Shown in pieces: positions 12,185 to 22,345 of a stretch of DNA of 64,000 nucleotides (position 1 is its first letter; each line of letters starts with the position of its first letter). Where the stretch lies: positions 2,049,501-2,113,500 of the forward strand of contig JAJTWR010000260.1 in NCBI GenBank assembly GCA_021613335.1. The letters run 5' to 3'. The notes beneath the pieces are model-generated. The model did not search any database. It had not been told where the DNA came from and saw only the letters and a list, made by a program, of their open reading frames with translations. Source of the stretch: Whitmania pigra (Eukaryota; Annelida; Clitellata; Hirudinida; Haemopidae). A program made the translations under genes and the position numbers.

Positions 12185-12490
12185 GAGTCTACTTTAATGA
12201 TCTTGACGGTGGAATTTCATCTATAATATCTATATTTGCTTATGACAGGAAAGTTAGTAAGAAAGAGGATGCGGATGAATTCCAGACTGACCTAAGTAAG
12301 TTATGCAAGTGGTCACAGGAGTTGCAGATACTGTTTAATGTGAGCAAGTGCTCAGTCATGCCTATGGGAAGTAGGACGAGAATGGGAAAATATGAGTTTG
12401 GGAGAGGTGTGTTGAGCTAGTCAGAACAAGAAAGAGATATGGTAGTGATTATACGTAAGTGGGGGAAATCCATAATACAATGTGCAGAGT
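12185..12490 (+). pseudogene. LINE reverse transcriptase fragment
   Basis: Broken translation gives FNDLDGGISSIISIFAYD, which aligns with the INDLD-SGISS-ISKFADD block preceding and including the catalytic site. Then come FQTDLSKLCKWSQELQ and FNVSKCSVMPMG, the block just after it. The catalytic DD has become YD in this copy. Only about 100 codons survive, and this family differs from the LINE at the left edge. Confidence 0.8.
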
Positions 12491-13096
12491 AATTGGTCTA
12501 GTCTATCTTAGTCAGGTTTAAATCACCAGCTTGGAGCTCCCACTATAAATATTGATTATGATATTGAAGAAGTACAAAGAAAATTAAGCACAATCCGATT
12601 GTCACAACCCGATCATTGTCACAATCATCATAAGCTCAAATCAACGATCTGTCTTTTATGAATCAAATTAAAAGCTATATTTTTTTAAAACATTAATCAG
12701 GAAAGTGTTAAAATATTTAACCATTTTAAATGGTTCTCTTGCTTCTTACTGTTCAATCGAGTTTTGTCGAAGCACTCACCTCAGTGATCTTCCCATTTTT
12801 TCGAATGTCATTTTTGGGTTGTTTTTGATTTTTCCCCACAATTCCGCTACGACTTTTGACTTTCCTGAGACTATTCTAAATATGCCCTTTTCTTTGTCTT
12901 CCCACTTCACGCAGCTAGGGTTATACTCTGGTTTTTCTAGCAAATCCCTCATAAAGTCCGAAAGTAAGATTTCTGGAAAATATTAAAAGTTGATGGTTGT
13001 ATCTGAAAAAACAGAATGGGAGTTGTTCAGAACTCAATAAATCACTGTTCAGCCATTATTACGAAGCTTTGTTTTTCATTAAGAGATGAAACGTTA

Positions 13097-13325
13097 GCAT
13101 ATTTATTTATTTATTTATTTATTCATTTATTTTATTTATTTTATTTATTTATTTATTTATTTATTTTATTTATTTATTATTTATTTATTTTATTTATTTT
13201 ATTTATTTATTTATTTATTTATTTTATTTAATTTATTTTATTTATTTATTTATTTATATATCTATCTATTTATTTATTTCATTAGAGTCCGTTGCATAAC
13301 TAAGATGATTTGGACTTAATAAAAG
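13097..13325 (-). repeat. (ATTT)n tract grown from a SINE tail
   Basis: About 180 bp of ATTT/ATTTT repeats are directly followed (13284-13325) by GAGTCCGTTGCATAACTAAGATGATTTGGACTT, the reverse complement of the SINE 3' end (about CCAAATCATCTTAGTTATGC then AACGGACT). In SINE orientation the repeats are the AAATAAATAAAT tail seen at the other copies, here strongly expanded. Confidence 0.8.
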
Positions 13326-13690
13326 TTAACATATGTTAAGATAGGCTTATCAATCCATCCATTCATCCACCCATTTATCCACCCACCAGCCCTCCATTCT
13401 TCTACTTATTCATCTATCTACCAAGTTATTCTGTCAACCATAAAATTGAAATGAATTTTAATTAGCAATATCATCGCTTAGTAAGCGACATCGTTGCGCA
13501 GTTGGGTCAACAGCTTCGTTTATATGCACACTTGATGTAATCATGCAACATCCAACCCTAAACCAATTTTATCATATCATACAAGGGTAACAAGTCTCAA
13601 GGGGTAACAGTGACCGCATGCGGTAGTGAAAAGCACCAGTAGTTGTAGGTCGTATTTTCAACCCAGTCTGCATCCTGGGGAAGGGGAAAT
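13326..13690. other. Non-coding, no recognised feature
   Basis: A short run of CCATCCATTCATCCACCCA-type imperfect repeats lies near 13350-13420. Nothing else could be supported. Confidence 0.4.
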
Positions 13691-13691
13691 G

Positions 13692-13870
<179 letters not shown>

Positions 13871-13871
13871 A

Positions 13872-13998
13872 TGATATAGTAGTTTGGCGGTTAAAGCTCA
13901 AATAAGGATGCGTAAGGCACTAAGACCGTCTAAACAGGAATGCAAGCTTTTCCGTCCTAATCATAAGTTATGAAATGGACGTTAATAAAATACATATG
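13872..13998 (+). mobile_element. Degenerate tRNA-derived SINE
   Basis: TTTGGCGGTTAAAGCTC resembles the A box of the family. The 3' half, CCGTCCTAATCATAAGTTATG then AAATGGACGTTAATAAAATA, closely matches the 3' end of the copy at 57.9 kb. The middle (B box) is poorly kept. Confidence 0.65.
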
Positions 13999-14194
13999 AG
14001 AGGAATGCAAGCTGAAATTTGATTTTACAAGGCGCATCAAAGCTTAAAAGATAAAAATTTATCGAAATTGGTTTATGCTCTAATTGCTTCACATCCTGCT
14101 TAGCTCATGTATGCCTACCAAAATATTAAATTCTCGCTAGATACTTCCTGATTGCCTCGAACGTGGGCCTGCTTAGCTGAGCCATAACAGACAC

Positions 14195-14328
14195 ATGGAC
14201 GTAATTTGGTGGGGGCATGGGGGTGGGGAGGGGGAAATGGCCCCCCTGACTTTAGAAAAGTCCCAAAAAAAGATTATCTCCTTATGTTTTGCGCCCCTTG
14301 GAGAATGCTGAAATGACGTCCCTGAACA
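14195..14328. mobile_element. Small non-autonomous element (MITE-like)
   Basis: It begins around TGGACGTAATTTGG with a G-rich run, and ends CCCCTTGGAGAATGCTGAAATGACGTCCCTG. The right-hand block recurs at about 5945-5985 and 46549-46575. The outer ends GGACGTnATTT / AAATGACGTCC are roughly inverted, which suggests short terminal repeats. No coding capacity. Confidence 0.5.
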
Positions 14329-14370
14329 GACCCCTATTTTGTTAATCAGCTTTTGTAATAAGGGACATAC

Positions 14371-14698
14371 TTGAAGAATGCTTTCTTTTCCCGATGTTTA
14401 ATTGTTCATGACTGATTTCTCTGGTCGCGGTATGGCCGCACGAAAAATCCCTTGAAGACGCATCTAATCTTCTCCGCCTTGTTTTATTTGACTGTCCGAC
14501 GGAATATCTGGAAATATGCTTTCGCTTGTTGTCGTTTGCCTCTTCGTCGGAAAAGTCCGAAAATTGTACGGTGGCTGGGATAAGACATCCACGAGAAATG
14601 GGGAATTCTGGCCAATATAAATCTTCTGATAAGTTGGAGGGAACATAAACCTCATTTTGCTTGAAGTGTGCTAAAATCACATGTAATATGTAACATTG
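14371..14698 (-). CDS. Exon downstream of the PNT exon, probable ETS-family factor linker
   Basis: A strong acceptor (tttttgtttcag) opens it and a strong donor (gtatgt) closes it, giving 328 nt with one open frame starting in phase 0 and ending in phase 1. The encoded 109 residues have an acidic patch (FSDFSDEEANDN) followed by basic stretches (KRKH, KTRRRRLDASS, GKRKHSS), a composition usual for the disordered linker between PNT and ETS domains. It lies 190 bp downstream of the PNT exon on the same strand. The frames do not join cleanly: the PNT exon ends in phase 2 and this one opens in phase 0. A missing exon, an alternative transcript or a sequence error must therefore be allowed. The DNA-binding ETS domain is not in the visible sequence. 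Confidence 0.5.
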
Positions 14699-14889
14699 CT
14701 GAAACAAAAATTAAAATAAGTGACTTGCTTCCGGACCATGGAACTGTTCGGGATAAATAAATGAAGTGATTTGTGAATTTAGCGAAGCATCGGAGGAAAC
14801 ACTTCCGTAGAGTTCTACAGACAGAAAGAAAGCAGAATTAATAAAATTAAAAAATTTTTGAAATAATTTTACACCTACTTTTAACTAAC

Positions 14890-15118
14890 GAAATGAAAGA
14901 GTTGTATAGCGACTCCCCAAATTCTGAATCGCGTTTTATAAAATCGTCTCTGGTCATCCTACAAAATTCTCTCCCAGTGAGCCCTTGAAAATTCTCACCT
15001 CTCAGTGCCGACAATTGAATATCGTTAAGACCAGCCGTAAAGTAAATCCAATCCAAAATATCTGAGTTGTCCCAGTTCTCTGGTTTTTTGTTTTGCCAAG
15101 TGCTCATCATGTGTACCA
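14890..15118 (-). CDS. PNT (SAM/Pointed) domain exon of an ETS transcription factor
   Basis: The exon runs from an acceptor (gcatttttaag) to a donor (gttagt) and encodes about 76 residues. The core reads WDNSDILDWIYFTAGLND, then LRGENFQGLTGREFCRMTR and FGESLYNSFISL. The order W-x-x-x-x-(I/V)-x-x-W-I, Leu-rich middle, F-x-(M/L)-x-G-x-x-(L/F)-C-x-(M/L) and terminal (G)-x-x-(L/I)-Y/W-x-x-L is that of the PNT domain, closest in feel to ELF3/ELF5/SPDEF-type ETS proteins. PNT domains mediate protein-protein contacts of nuclear ETS factors. An ATG lies four codons into the exon, but the preceding acceptor suggests an internal exon. SDHAF2 ends 660 bp upstream on the same strand. The family call is firm; the exact orthologue is not. 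Confidence 0.7.
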
Positions 15119-15780
15119 CTTAAAAATGCAACCAGCACTTTACATTACAATTTCCAAGCCTTTAGTTTTAACGTAGAAAAAATCGCTAGTTTTTACCAAC
15201 GGGCGAACATAGAAAATTAGCTTTATAACCGGGTAAATAAAATATCTAAAAACACGAACGGTTACTGGCAAGGTGATCCCCCAGCTGACCTGAGCATTCG
15301 ATTCCTTCGTCTGAGATTTTAGTCCCGGAGGCCATTGATTGAAGATGGAAAGCAAGATGCCCCCCAACCCGACCTGTTTTTTAAAACGAATCATCAGCAT
15401 TGCCCCGTCGAGCCCAGTGACTTGAATTTTTTCGATAGATCACGTACTATCATCCATCCACGCTACATCCATCAAAATCCTTGATGAGCTATAAAACTTC
15501 CCAAAGCTGAAGTAATCAAACGAGCCTAGCTAATACCACGGATATAGTCGAACGATTTCAAACACCTTAAACGTCAAAAGCTCGCAGCTTATCAGGCTGA
15601 AATAGCTTGAAGCACAGCTATTGAATAACTCAAAAACGAGGACTGCCAAGCAAACTCGGGAAGCGAAAAATTCTTATTTTATTAAATTTAATGTAAATGA
15701 CCAAACACAAGCACATTCGAAATTACTTTGATACAATACCAAAAATTAATTATGAGCAAGTATCAACTAAATATTGTTCA

Positions 15781-15893
15781 TTATTCAAAGAGAGGTGGTT
15801 GAAAAGCCCGTAGTTCCCTCTTTTCATTTCTGGCAAAATCTTTCAAGAGCATCATCACAGAATTGTCAAACTCTGCTGGTATGTCCTTTGCTC
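15781..15893 (-). CDS. SDHAF2: SDHAF2, last coding exon
   Basis: After an acceptor (atatttttgtag) the exon encodes GAKDIPAEFDNSVMMLLKDF, then ARNEKRELRAFQPPLFE and a TAA stop at 15781-15783. This corresponds to the C-terminus of SDH assembly factor 2 (E-F-x-N-x-V-M-x-L-L-(R/K)-D-F-A-(K/R)-N). It joins exon 3 in phase (ACA G + GA gives Gly). SDHAF2 is a small mitochondrial matrix protein that promotes covalent FAD attachment to SDHA of complex II. The intron before it is about 4.2 kb, enlarged in part by the LTR element at 16246-17807. Confidence 0.9.
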
Positions 15894-16245
15894 CTACAAA
15901 AATATTAAGTGTCGCCTCACATTGTACATGACATAGAAAAAGTATTTCTACAATTATAATCATTGCAAAAGGTGAGGCAGATATATTCATGTTATTTTCT
16001 TACTTTACAAACAAACAATAGTTGATACAAAGCCTAATTAATTACTTCTATTTAATTGTTTACCCATCCTATATCAATTTTGTTTGGAAAATGTAACACC
16101 CACGACCTGTATACATAAATTCCACTGCCAAAAATTTTGCAAATTCATTAAGATCATAGCCCTAATCTTACAAAAGCACCAAACATTATCTTTTTGCTAA
16201 GTAATTATTTCTTCTTGTCACATTAAACCTATCAAATAGAAATGT

Positions 16246-16397
16246 TGTGACATATGTATATTTTTATATTTTAGTTCGATTAGAGATCTTTTGTTACGCT
16301 TGTCTATGTCGTCGCCATCTTGTGGTCTGAACTGTTTTTGATAACAATTGTCATTGTGTTTAGACAGTTAAAGATTGAAATAAACGAAAACGTTACA
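16246..16397 (+). repeat. 5' LTR
   Basis: 152 bp, TGTGACATATG...AACGTTACA. Its final base is the A of the gag start codon (16397). Confidence 0.95.
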
Positions 16398-17359
16398 TGG
16401 CGCAGTCGACGAAAGATTCTATTTTCAGTAGATCTTATACATTTCGATTCGATACGGCGAACCTCGCCGAAGAATGGCGATTGTTCATTCAAATGTTCAA
16501 TATACAATCTCTGGACAAGCCTGAGAGCATCAAGATAGCCATGCTCCTCAGCTATTTAGGACCGGATGCTCTTCCAATCTTCAACGCATTCACGTTCGAC
16601 AGAAACTCGGATGCTAACAATTTGGAAGAAGTGATCAAGAAGTATGAAGCATATTGCACGCCGAAGTTAAACTCGATCACTGAGAGGGTCGCTTTTTGGC
16701 AGTTATCACAGCTGCCGGATGAACCGATTGACGCATTTGTTACCAAACTGAAGAACCAAGCAAAGTCATGTGAGTTCGGAGACCAAGTGGACTCCATGAT
16801 GAGAGACAGGATCGTACTCGGATGTACGGATCGCTCGCTCCTTGAAAGATTCCTTCAAGACGACAAACTCACTCTCGAAAGAGCAGTTAGTATCTGCAGA
16901 GCATCGGAGGCATGCAAAGCCCAGGTTAAGATTATTACTGGCGACAACTCAGCGGTGCTAGCTATAAAGAGCGCAAAACCACATACCACCAATCTCCAAG
17001 CATTGGATGTAAAGCAGTGTGGAAACTGTGGAGGAAAGCATCCACCAAGGAAGTGTCCAGCCTTCGGTAAGAGATGTTTTACATGTGGTAAAGAAAATCA
17101 TTTTAGTTCGATGTGCAGGGCATCAAAAGTGATACCAAGGCGAAAATCTACACTTCACGGCTCATCGAATCGTTCTAGGACAAGCATAGACCAGGTGGAA
17201 CAACATTCGGATGAGTTCAGCATATCAAATGTGGGTGTTGATAATGGAAGTGTTAAGAGTTGGAAGACGACCATCATAGTGGGTGGAAAAGCAATCAGTT
17301 GCAGTAACGGAAAATGGTTACGTGGCGTTGTTAAGCATGCTCACTCCACTCCTCATTGA
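16397..17359 (+). CDS. Gag-like protein of the gag-only LTR element
   Basis: The 320-codon frame is uninterrupted. The N-terminal half is a retrotransposon Gag capsid domain, with WRLFIQMFNIQSLDKPE near residues 30-50 and YCTPKLNSITERVAFWQLSQ near 90-115. Two Cys-rich knuckles follow around residues 208-240 (CGNCGG...KCPAFG, then CFTCGKENHFSSMC), the nucleic-acid-binding region. The frame then enters the first residues of a protease (TTIIVGGKAISC) before running across the deletion junction and stopping. The start ATG is formed by the last base of the LTR plus the first two bases of the primer-binding site. An intact Gag in a pol-less element suggests it is mobilised in trans by a relative. 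Confidence 0.88.
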   Translation: MAQSTKDSIFSRSYTFRFDTANLAEEWRLFIQMFNIQSLDKPESIKIAMLLSYLGPDALPIFNAFTFDRNSDANNLEEVIKKYEAYCTPKLNSITERVAFWQLSQLPDEPIDAFVTKLKNQAKSCEFGDQVDSMMRDRIVLGCTDRSLLERFLQDDKLTLERAVSICRASEACKAQVKIITGDNSAVLAIKSAKPHTTNLQALDVKQCGNCGGKHPPRKCPAFGKRCFTCGKENHFSSMCRASKVIPRRKSTLHGSSNRSRTSIDQVEQHSDEFSISNVGVDNGSVKSWKTTIIVGGKAISCSNGKWLRGVVKHAHSTPH

Positions 17360-17630
17360 CATCCAAGACGGATCCAAAATTAGACGCAACCGGAGAGACA
17401 TTATTCGAACAAAAGAAGATCGACACATCAGAGAACCCTTACTGGATGACTTTACAAGTAACACTGATGAACAACAGCACGAAGCACTGGCGGGATCACT
17501 AGTTCCATCATTATCCGATCAGTCAGCAAATGTTTCCGGGACAGGAAGCAATTCTCAACCAATCATGAAAACCCGCAGAGGTCGAACCTCTTGTCTCCCA
17601 GTTCTGTTCAAGGACTATATAATGAAGTGA
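17283..17630 (+). pseudogene. C-terminal remnant of pol
   Basis: This frame, overlapping the end of gag in another register, contains IQDGSKIRRNRRDIIRTKED and ends RRGRTSCLPVLFKDYIMK. Both are typical of the very C-terminus of Ty3/gypsy integrase. The gypsy copy at 48.5-52.4 kb ends in the comparable KLPARFADYVVN. Its presence directly after a protease start defines the internal deletion at about 17290-17350. Confidence 0.8.
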
Positions 17631-17651
17631 CATTAGTTGTATAAGGGGAGA

Positions 17652-17807
17652 TGTGACATATGTCTATTTTTATATTTTAGTTCGATTAGAGATCTTTTGT
17701 TACGCTTGTCTATGTCGTCGCCATCTTGTGGTCTGAACTGTTTTTGATTAACTGTTATTGTCATTGTGTTTAGACAGTTAAAGATTGAAATAAACGAAAA
17801 CGTTACA
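17652..17807 (+). repeat. 3' LTR
   Basis: 156 bp, TGTGACATATG...AACGTTACA, preceded by the polypurine run at 17642-17651 and followed by the duplicated AATGT. Confidence 0.95.
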
Positions 17808-17812
17808 AATGT

Positions 17813-20087
17813 CAGCAAAAAAACTTGTGCAGAGGTTAGTCTTGGGGGAAAATGTGATTCTTTATGTGAAGAAATGCTTAAATTGGAACTGTCACATATC
17901 CATGGGCAACTTTTTTACATCACTCCACATCACTTAGTTGAAATTTTACATTATGATAGATTATAAGGCTAAGCAACTAAAAAGAGATGGTTTATCAGAA
18001 ACCAAATTGGACAATGAAATGAAAAAGGGTGTTGAAATTTCCAAAAATGAAAAACTGAATTCTGAATTGTACAGAGCACATTTTTAAAGTGGTTTCAAAT
18101 ACTTATAAAATTTTTTTTTAAATTTCACTTAGAATGTTAACCCCCATGTTGGCATTTTATCTGTTGAAATATGCCTTGTCAGGTCTTTAGTAATGACCAA
18201 AAGTTTCTTGTATTGAGAATTGTTCGTTCTACGATGTTCAGGAGATGGTAGCAAAAAATTATATAATTATTTATCATCCCTCTGGACTTGCTTTGCAACA
18301 ATTCTTTTAACATTCAATATCTGACCTCCATCACAGAGACAAAAGGCATCACAAACATGCTTAGTTATCTTTACATACTATCTGTACATCCAATATAAAT
18401 CACTTTTTACAGCCATGGTGAGGAATTTCACATGTTTTTAGAAGGTCATAAAACACACTTTAGTATATTTTTTGAGCTATAAATTATAGATAAAAGCTTT
18501 GCAGTAAGAATAAGCCATGAATGGAAGCCTTTTAAGAGACCAGCTAAAAACAGTTAAATAACTTAAAAATTGAGAACATTGAAGAGAAAGTTTTGTAATT
18601 AATCAGATGCACAGACAGACTCTTTCTTCCTTGTTCCTCAGTCTAAGCTACTAAGAGCTCCCAAAGTTTACTCTTAATATCAAGCTGGATGTTGCAATTC
18701 TGGATTTTCTGTGTTTGATTCAAGCATCTACCACAAGCACTCTCAGTGCACCAGCTGTGGCATTGTCAACTGAAAGCATTCCAAACCTGCAAACACCAAG
18801 ATGATCTATGCTAAAGAGAAGGTAGATCGGTGGGCTTTGCATGCCTACTAAATCAATCCATCAGAAACTTCCAACAGTCAAACCAATGCAACAACTGAAT
18901 AGTTACTTCAAGGTAACCAGCCAAGTACTTCTGGAATGACCACAGATATAGTGTTAGAAAAAAAGGTCAAAACAGAGCCATCAGCGTAACAAGTGAGCAG
19001 CTGCTTAATGCAGCTGAATAGTTGTATGCCAACCTAGGGGCAGACTACTGGACCACGATTCAGAGAAACTTTTTAGTTTTTAAAACTTGCAGAAAATTGG
19101 GATACATAGAATCGTTGGTCTCAGCTTTGGTTTTTGGCCTAAACTCTCAATACATTTTTGCTTCAATTTCGTTTTTTGATTTATCAGCTTTTTAAGTCAT
19201 TTTTAACTTTCTACTTGATTTAAGTTTCAGCCTAAACCAAATTATCACATTCAGTTGGTCTAAAAGTCACAGGGCCTTTAGTGTGTAATACCCTAGATAC
19301 CCCAAAAATTCAATACAATAAATTCTAGAATATTGATTTCTGTAGACATTTTATATGGTCAAATTAGGACATCTTTCAAGATTTTCTTGCTCAAATGAAA
19401 TCTGACATCATCATAAATTGTTTAATAATTTCAAACATGTTTTTAGTCATTTAATATTTTGCATATTATTCTAAAATTGAATAGTGATTGCAATCTTTTA
19501 GCATAAAGCACACAGCTGGAGTCCAACCAAATTATGAGCAAGAATAATGGAATGCCAACAACCTTGGCCTCATAGAGCTTAATAAGCTCAGAACTAAAAT
19601 ACTTAAACATCATCAGAGGATTCCCTGCTGAAGTTACTAATCTATTAAATTACTCAGAGTCTTTCCTAATCAACAGAAACATAGCTAGGAGTTTCAGCAC
19701 CCAGGAAAATACCTATAATTTGATATCCCTAGGCATAGCAGCAAATTATCACTATGCCACTGCTAACCCAGATATATACATTTTTTATATTCCATTTTGG
19801 AGTTTGATTACAATGGTCCTCAGATACACTATCCATTTTCAAATGTGACCCAGTACACACTCCAAGAAATCATTTTTTATGGGACACATGATGTTCTGCA
19901 AAAAAGCCTGCCTCCCATCATGAGGTCTCAATCAACCTGGAGGTCTTCAACCACTACTCAGATGATACATCTCTTCAGGAATTCAATTGAGGAGTTAAAA
20001 AAAATTCAATGAATGTTGTTCCAAAGAACAAAGTACCTTAGATGATATTCATATGATTTGTCACAACTATGTATGTTTATGTATTAC
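17813..20087. other. Intron sequence of SDHAF2, no recognised feature
   Basis: Apart from the LTR element just before it, this part of the last SDHAF2 intron shows only short unrecognised frames (17813-17966 and 19797-20012). No repeat ends were seen. Confidence 0.45.
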
Positions 20088-20197
20088 CTGTTATCCAGTA
20101 GTAAAGATCCCATTCATTGCTTGGCTTGTTTATAAGCTTGTCATACTCCTTTAGCTGTTTAATATCCATTGCTTGAAGATACTGGGCTGCAAATGTA
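20088..20197 (-). CDS. SDHAF2: SDHAF2, third exon
   Basis: Between acceptor cttatttcag and donor gtaata it encodes [20 protein letters not shown] followed by [15 protein letters not shown]. The block L-x-x-Y-D-x-L-(I)-N-x-P-(S/D)-N-(D/E)-W-D-(I/L)-Y-Y-W is the signature of SDHAF2/SdhE proteins. It joins exon 2 in phase (AG + T gives Ser, ILLSTFA) and exon 4 in phase. Confidence 0.95.
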
Positions 20198-20411
20198 CTG
20201 AAATAAGATGTTTTAACACATATATTTTAAAATTGTATTTAATTATTTTTCATTTATTTGATCAAAGTGCTTTGCATAACTAAGATTTTTAAATTATGTC
20301 ATTTATTGCTTATCCTTACAAATGAAGATCAATGGTTAAATAACTTAAATAACAAAACTAACTTCATTTGATTCAAATTCAGTTAAATGAAAATAAAACA
20401 ATCTAAATAAC

Positions 20412-20626
20412 CTTAACAAAATCCCAATTTCTAAAGTGCCTCTTTTTCTGCTTTGATATACAAGTCTAGCTTTTAATCTTTCTATTTTTTCATCAGTTCT
20501 CTCCTTGAAATTCTGATATTTTATATAATTATGACCAGAAAAATCAACTTTTTGCCAGGAAACCACAGATGAATGGAATCCCAAAACATTTGTCAGGCAA
20601 GGACATTTTAGTGGGGTCATCTTCAA
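20412..20626 (-). CDS. SDHAF2: SDHAF2, second exon (5' boundary uncertain)
   Basis: It ends at donor GTTAAG|gttatt and encodes FKERTDEKIERLKARLVYQS followed by RKRGTLEIGILL. R-A-R-L-x-Y-(E/Q)-S-R-K-R-G is the invariant SDHAF2/SdhE motif that contacts the flavoprotein; its Arg-Gly pair is present. The frame is open back to 20626. A closer acceptor (ataaaatatcag, before AATTTCAAGG at about 20531) gives a shorter exon and fits the family better. A second candidate acceptor at about 20618 joins exon 1 in phase but reads DDPTKMSLPDK in another frame. The true 5' structure needs transcript evidence. Confidence 0.88.
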
Positions 20627-21016
20627 ATTTGATTATCAATTATTAGCCCAAAATTCAATGACTTCTTGAAAAAACAGCTTTTGCATAGAAAGCTCAATCC
20701 ATCAAAAATTAATGTTAAAAATTAAAGTACCTAATTTGAATAAGGAATTTCAAATAAAATGAATTAAGAAATAGCTGTATTATGAAGCGCAATGAAAACT
20801 TTATATTTTTAAATAATGTGCATAATGCGGTTTAAATAGTGTCCTTCCTAAAGAGCTTATAAACTCATTACATTTGCTGTTAGCCCCCAAAAGAAAAGAT
20901 TAATTCTCCTACAATATTCCTTGAGAAATAACAAGAGAAAAGTAGAATTTGTGTAAAATCAAGACTAAACAAAGCAAGAAAGAAAAAATATTTTTTACGT
21001 CGTCCTAGTAACTCAC

Positions 21017-21161
21017 CGGCACTAACCGCCACAAGACAAGTTTTGCAACGAAGTTCATCGCTACGACTATCCTTCTCAAAACGAGCAAACGGACATCCAC
21101 ATTGACATAATTCTATCCCAAGAGATGTTCGTGTTTTTAATGGTAATTTAGTTATCACCAT
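21017..21161 (-). CDS. Candidate first coding exon of SDHAF2 (or of a neighbouring gene)
   Basis: An ATG at 21161 opens 48 codons ending at a consensus donor (gtgagt), phase 1. The start MVITKLPLKTRTSLG is basic and Ser/Thr-containing, as a mitochondrial presequence could be. The rest is odd for one: four Cys in LCQCGCPFARFEKDS and LRCKTCLVAVSA. It lies 390 bp upstream of the SDHAF2 exon on the same strand. Joining it to the acceptor at about 20618 is in phase but leads to a stop unless a further small intron is used. I keep it as a plausible exon without a firm assignment. Confidence 0.45.
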
Positions 21162-21717
21162 TATTAATTACATATTTATATACATGCATTTAAAATAAAT
21201 AGTAAGTGTTAAATGATTTAAATAAAGTGATAAAACACAATTTTCTTATTTTAAAATGGAGTTATAAACGGCTGTAGCTCAAAGGACGGCTGGAGTTATT
21301 TGGAGGATTCTCTCACTTATCAAATATTCATGAGATTGTTATCCAGGTCAAAAGGCGTGGTCTTGTCTACAATGAAATAGAAAATAACTTAGAAAACAAC
21401 CAAATATTATATTTTATTTGAAAAATTAAAAATATAAATATTAAAAAGTAATATATACTTAAAAAATGGTAATAAATACTTCACCAGCCTAACTATAAAA
21501 AATAGCTATTTCGTCAACAATAGCCTGAAACTGTGTATCTGGCTGGAGTTTTTTGCAGCAGTGATCTCTCACCAATTATTCATCTAGATCAAAAGGCGCA
21601 ATCATACCAGTGTTGATCCAGCCAATCAGGAACTGCTGAAAATTAACGAGGAATCAAAGTTTCGAGTTATGGTGTCTATAGAACACTACATTTGCGTCAT
21701 GCTTGTTTGGTGTAGTG

Positions 21718-21790
21718 CAGAGGTTCTCAATCTGTGGGTCGCGTTTTTGCAAGGGAGTCGCTAAGAGAATTTAATAATTTTTTAATCTAT
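21718..21790. mobile_element. hAT terminal sequence
   Basis: CAGAGGTTCTCAATCTGTGG then GTCGCG...GGGAGTCGC is the characteristic end of many hAT elements (consensus style CAGTGGTTCTCAACCTGTGGGTCGCGACC). It probably marks the left end of the decayed hAT whose transposase pieces follow on the minus strand; a matching right end was not identified. Confidence 0.65.
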
Positions 21791-22028
21791 TTTTAAAAAT
21801 CCCGTTGAGGGATTTCCGTCTTGCTCGCTCGCCTTACTCAGTGCCTGATTAAGCCGGTGGGTGGCCTTGGGCCCACATGGAAGGGAACCCCTTTTTCAAT
21901 TCCCCTTATTGCACACGCCACAACATCACAAACTAGTAACTCGAGTTGTACTTGCCAAATTTATCAACTGTTACAATAATTTAATTTTCCATGAAAAACA
22001 AAATTTAATGAAGTTGTAACGGCTATGA

Positions 22029-22339
22029 TTATAGCACAGATACTTTTCTAGATTTCAGTGTGGCAAAATCGCTGATGATGTCACTGAAGTTTAATTCACG
22101 CAGTACATCTGACTCGATGCTCATGATTTGTAGACTATTGCACTTGCCGCTCATTGCAGATGCATTGTCGTAGCTTTGCCCGCGACAGTTTCCCAGGTCT
22201 AGGTCATGTATCTTCAGAAATTCCATCAAAGCGTTGGACATCTCTTGAGCGCCATAGCCTTTGTTTGCCATGAATGCTATAAAGCCATGTATCTCAATAG
22301 GGTCTATATCTCAAGGGTCAGTTGGTCAATGTGGCCAAT
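22029..22339 (-). pseudogene. ZMYM1-like hAT transposase, central part
   Basis: It reads GFIAFMANKGYGAQEM, then EFLKIHDLDLGNCRGQSYDN and ASAMSGKCNSLQ. The C-R-G-Q-(S/C)-Y-D-N/G-A block followed by MSGK is the hallmark of ZMYM1-like/TTF-finger hAT transposases. Towards 22339 it continues out of frame as GHIDQLTL, where the next transposon begins. The rest of the gene lies beyond the inserts, at 25544-25618 and 26937-27260. Confidence 0.88.
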
Positions 22340-22345
22340 CTGGTA

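Larger units (their letters stand above)
16246..17807 (+). mobile_element. Non-autonomous gag-only LTR retrotransposon (Ty3/gypsy-derived)
   Basis: Two near-identical LTRs (16246-16397 and 17652-17807) start TGTGACATATG and end GTTACA, flanked by the 5-bp duplication AATGT (16241-16245 and 17808-17812). A primer-binding site, TGGCGCAGTCG, directly follows the 5' LTR, and a purine run AAGGGGAGA precedes the 3' LTR. The 1.56-kb element keeps gag, the first codons of protease and the very end of pol; protease body, reverse transcriptase, RNase H and most of integrase are deleted. It sits in the last intron of SDHAF2, opposite to that gene's direction. LTR differences are few: a short indel near the AACTGTTTTTGAT segment and scattered changes. 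Confidence 0.95.

Noticed and set aside
13016..13231. Hydrophobic Tyr/Leu/Phe-rich frame resembling a membrane protein
   Set aside because: Produced by the (ATTT)n tract.
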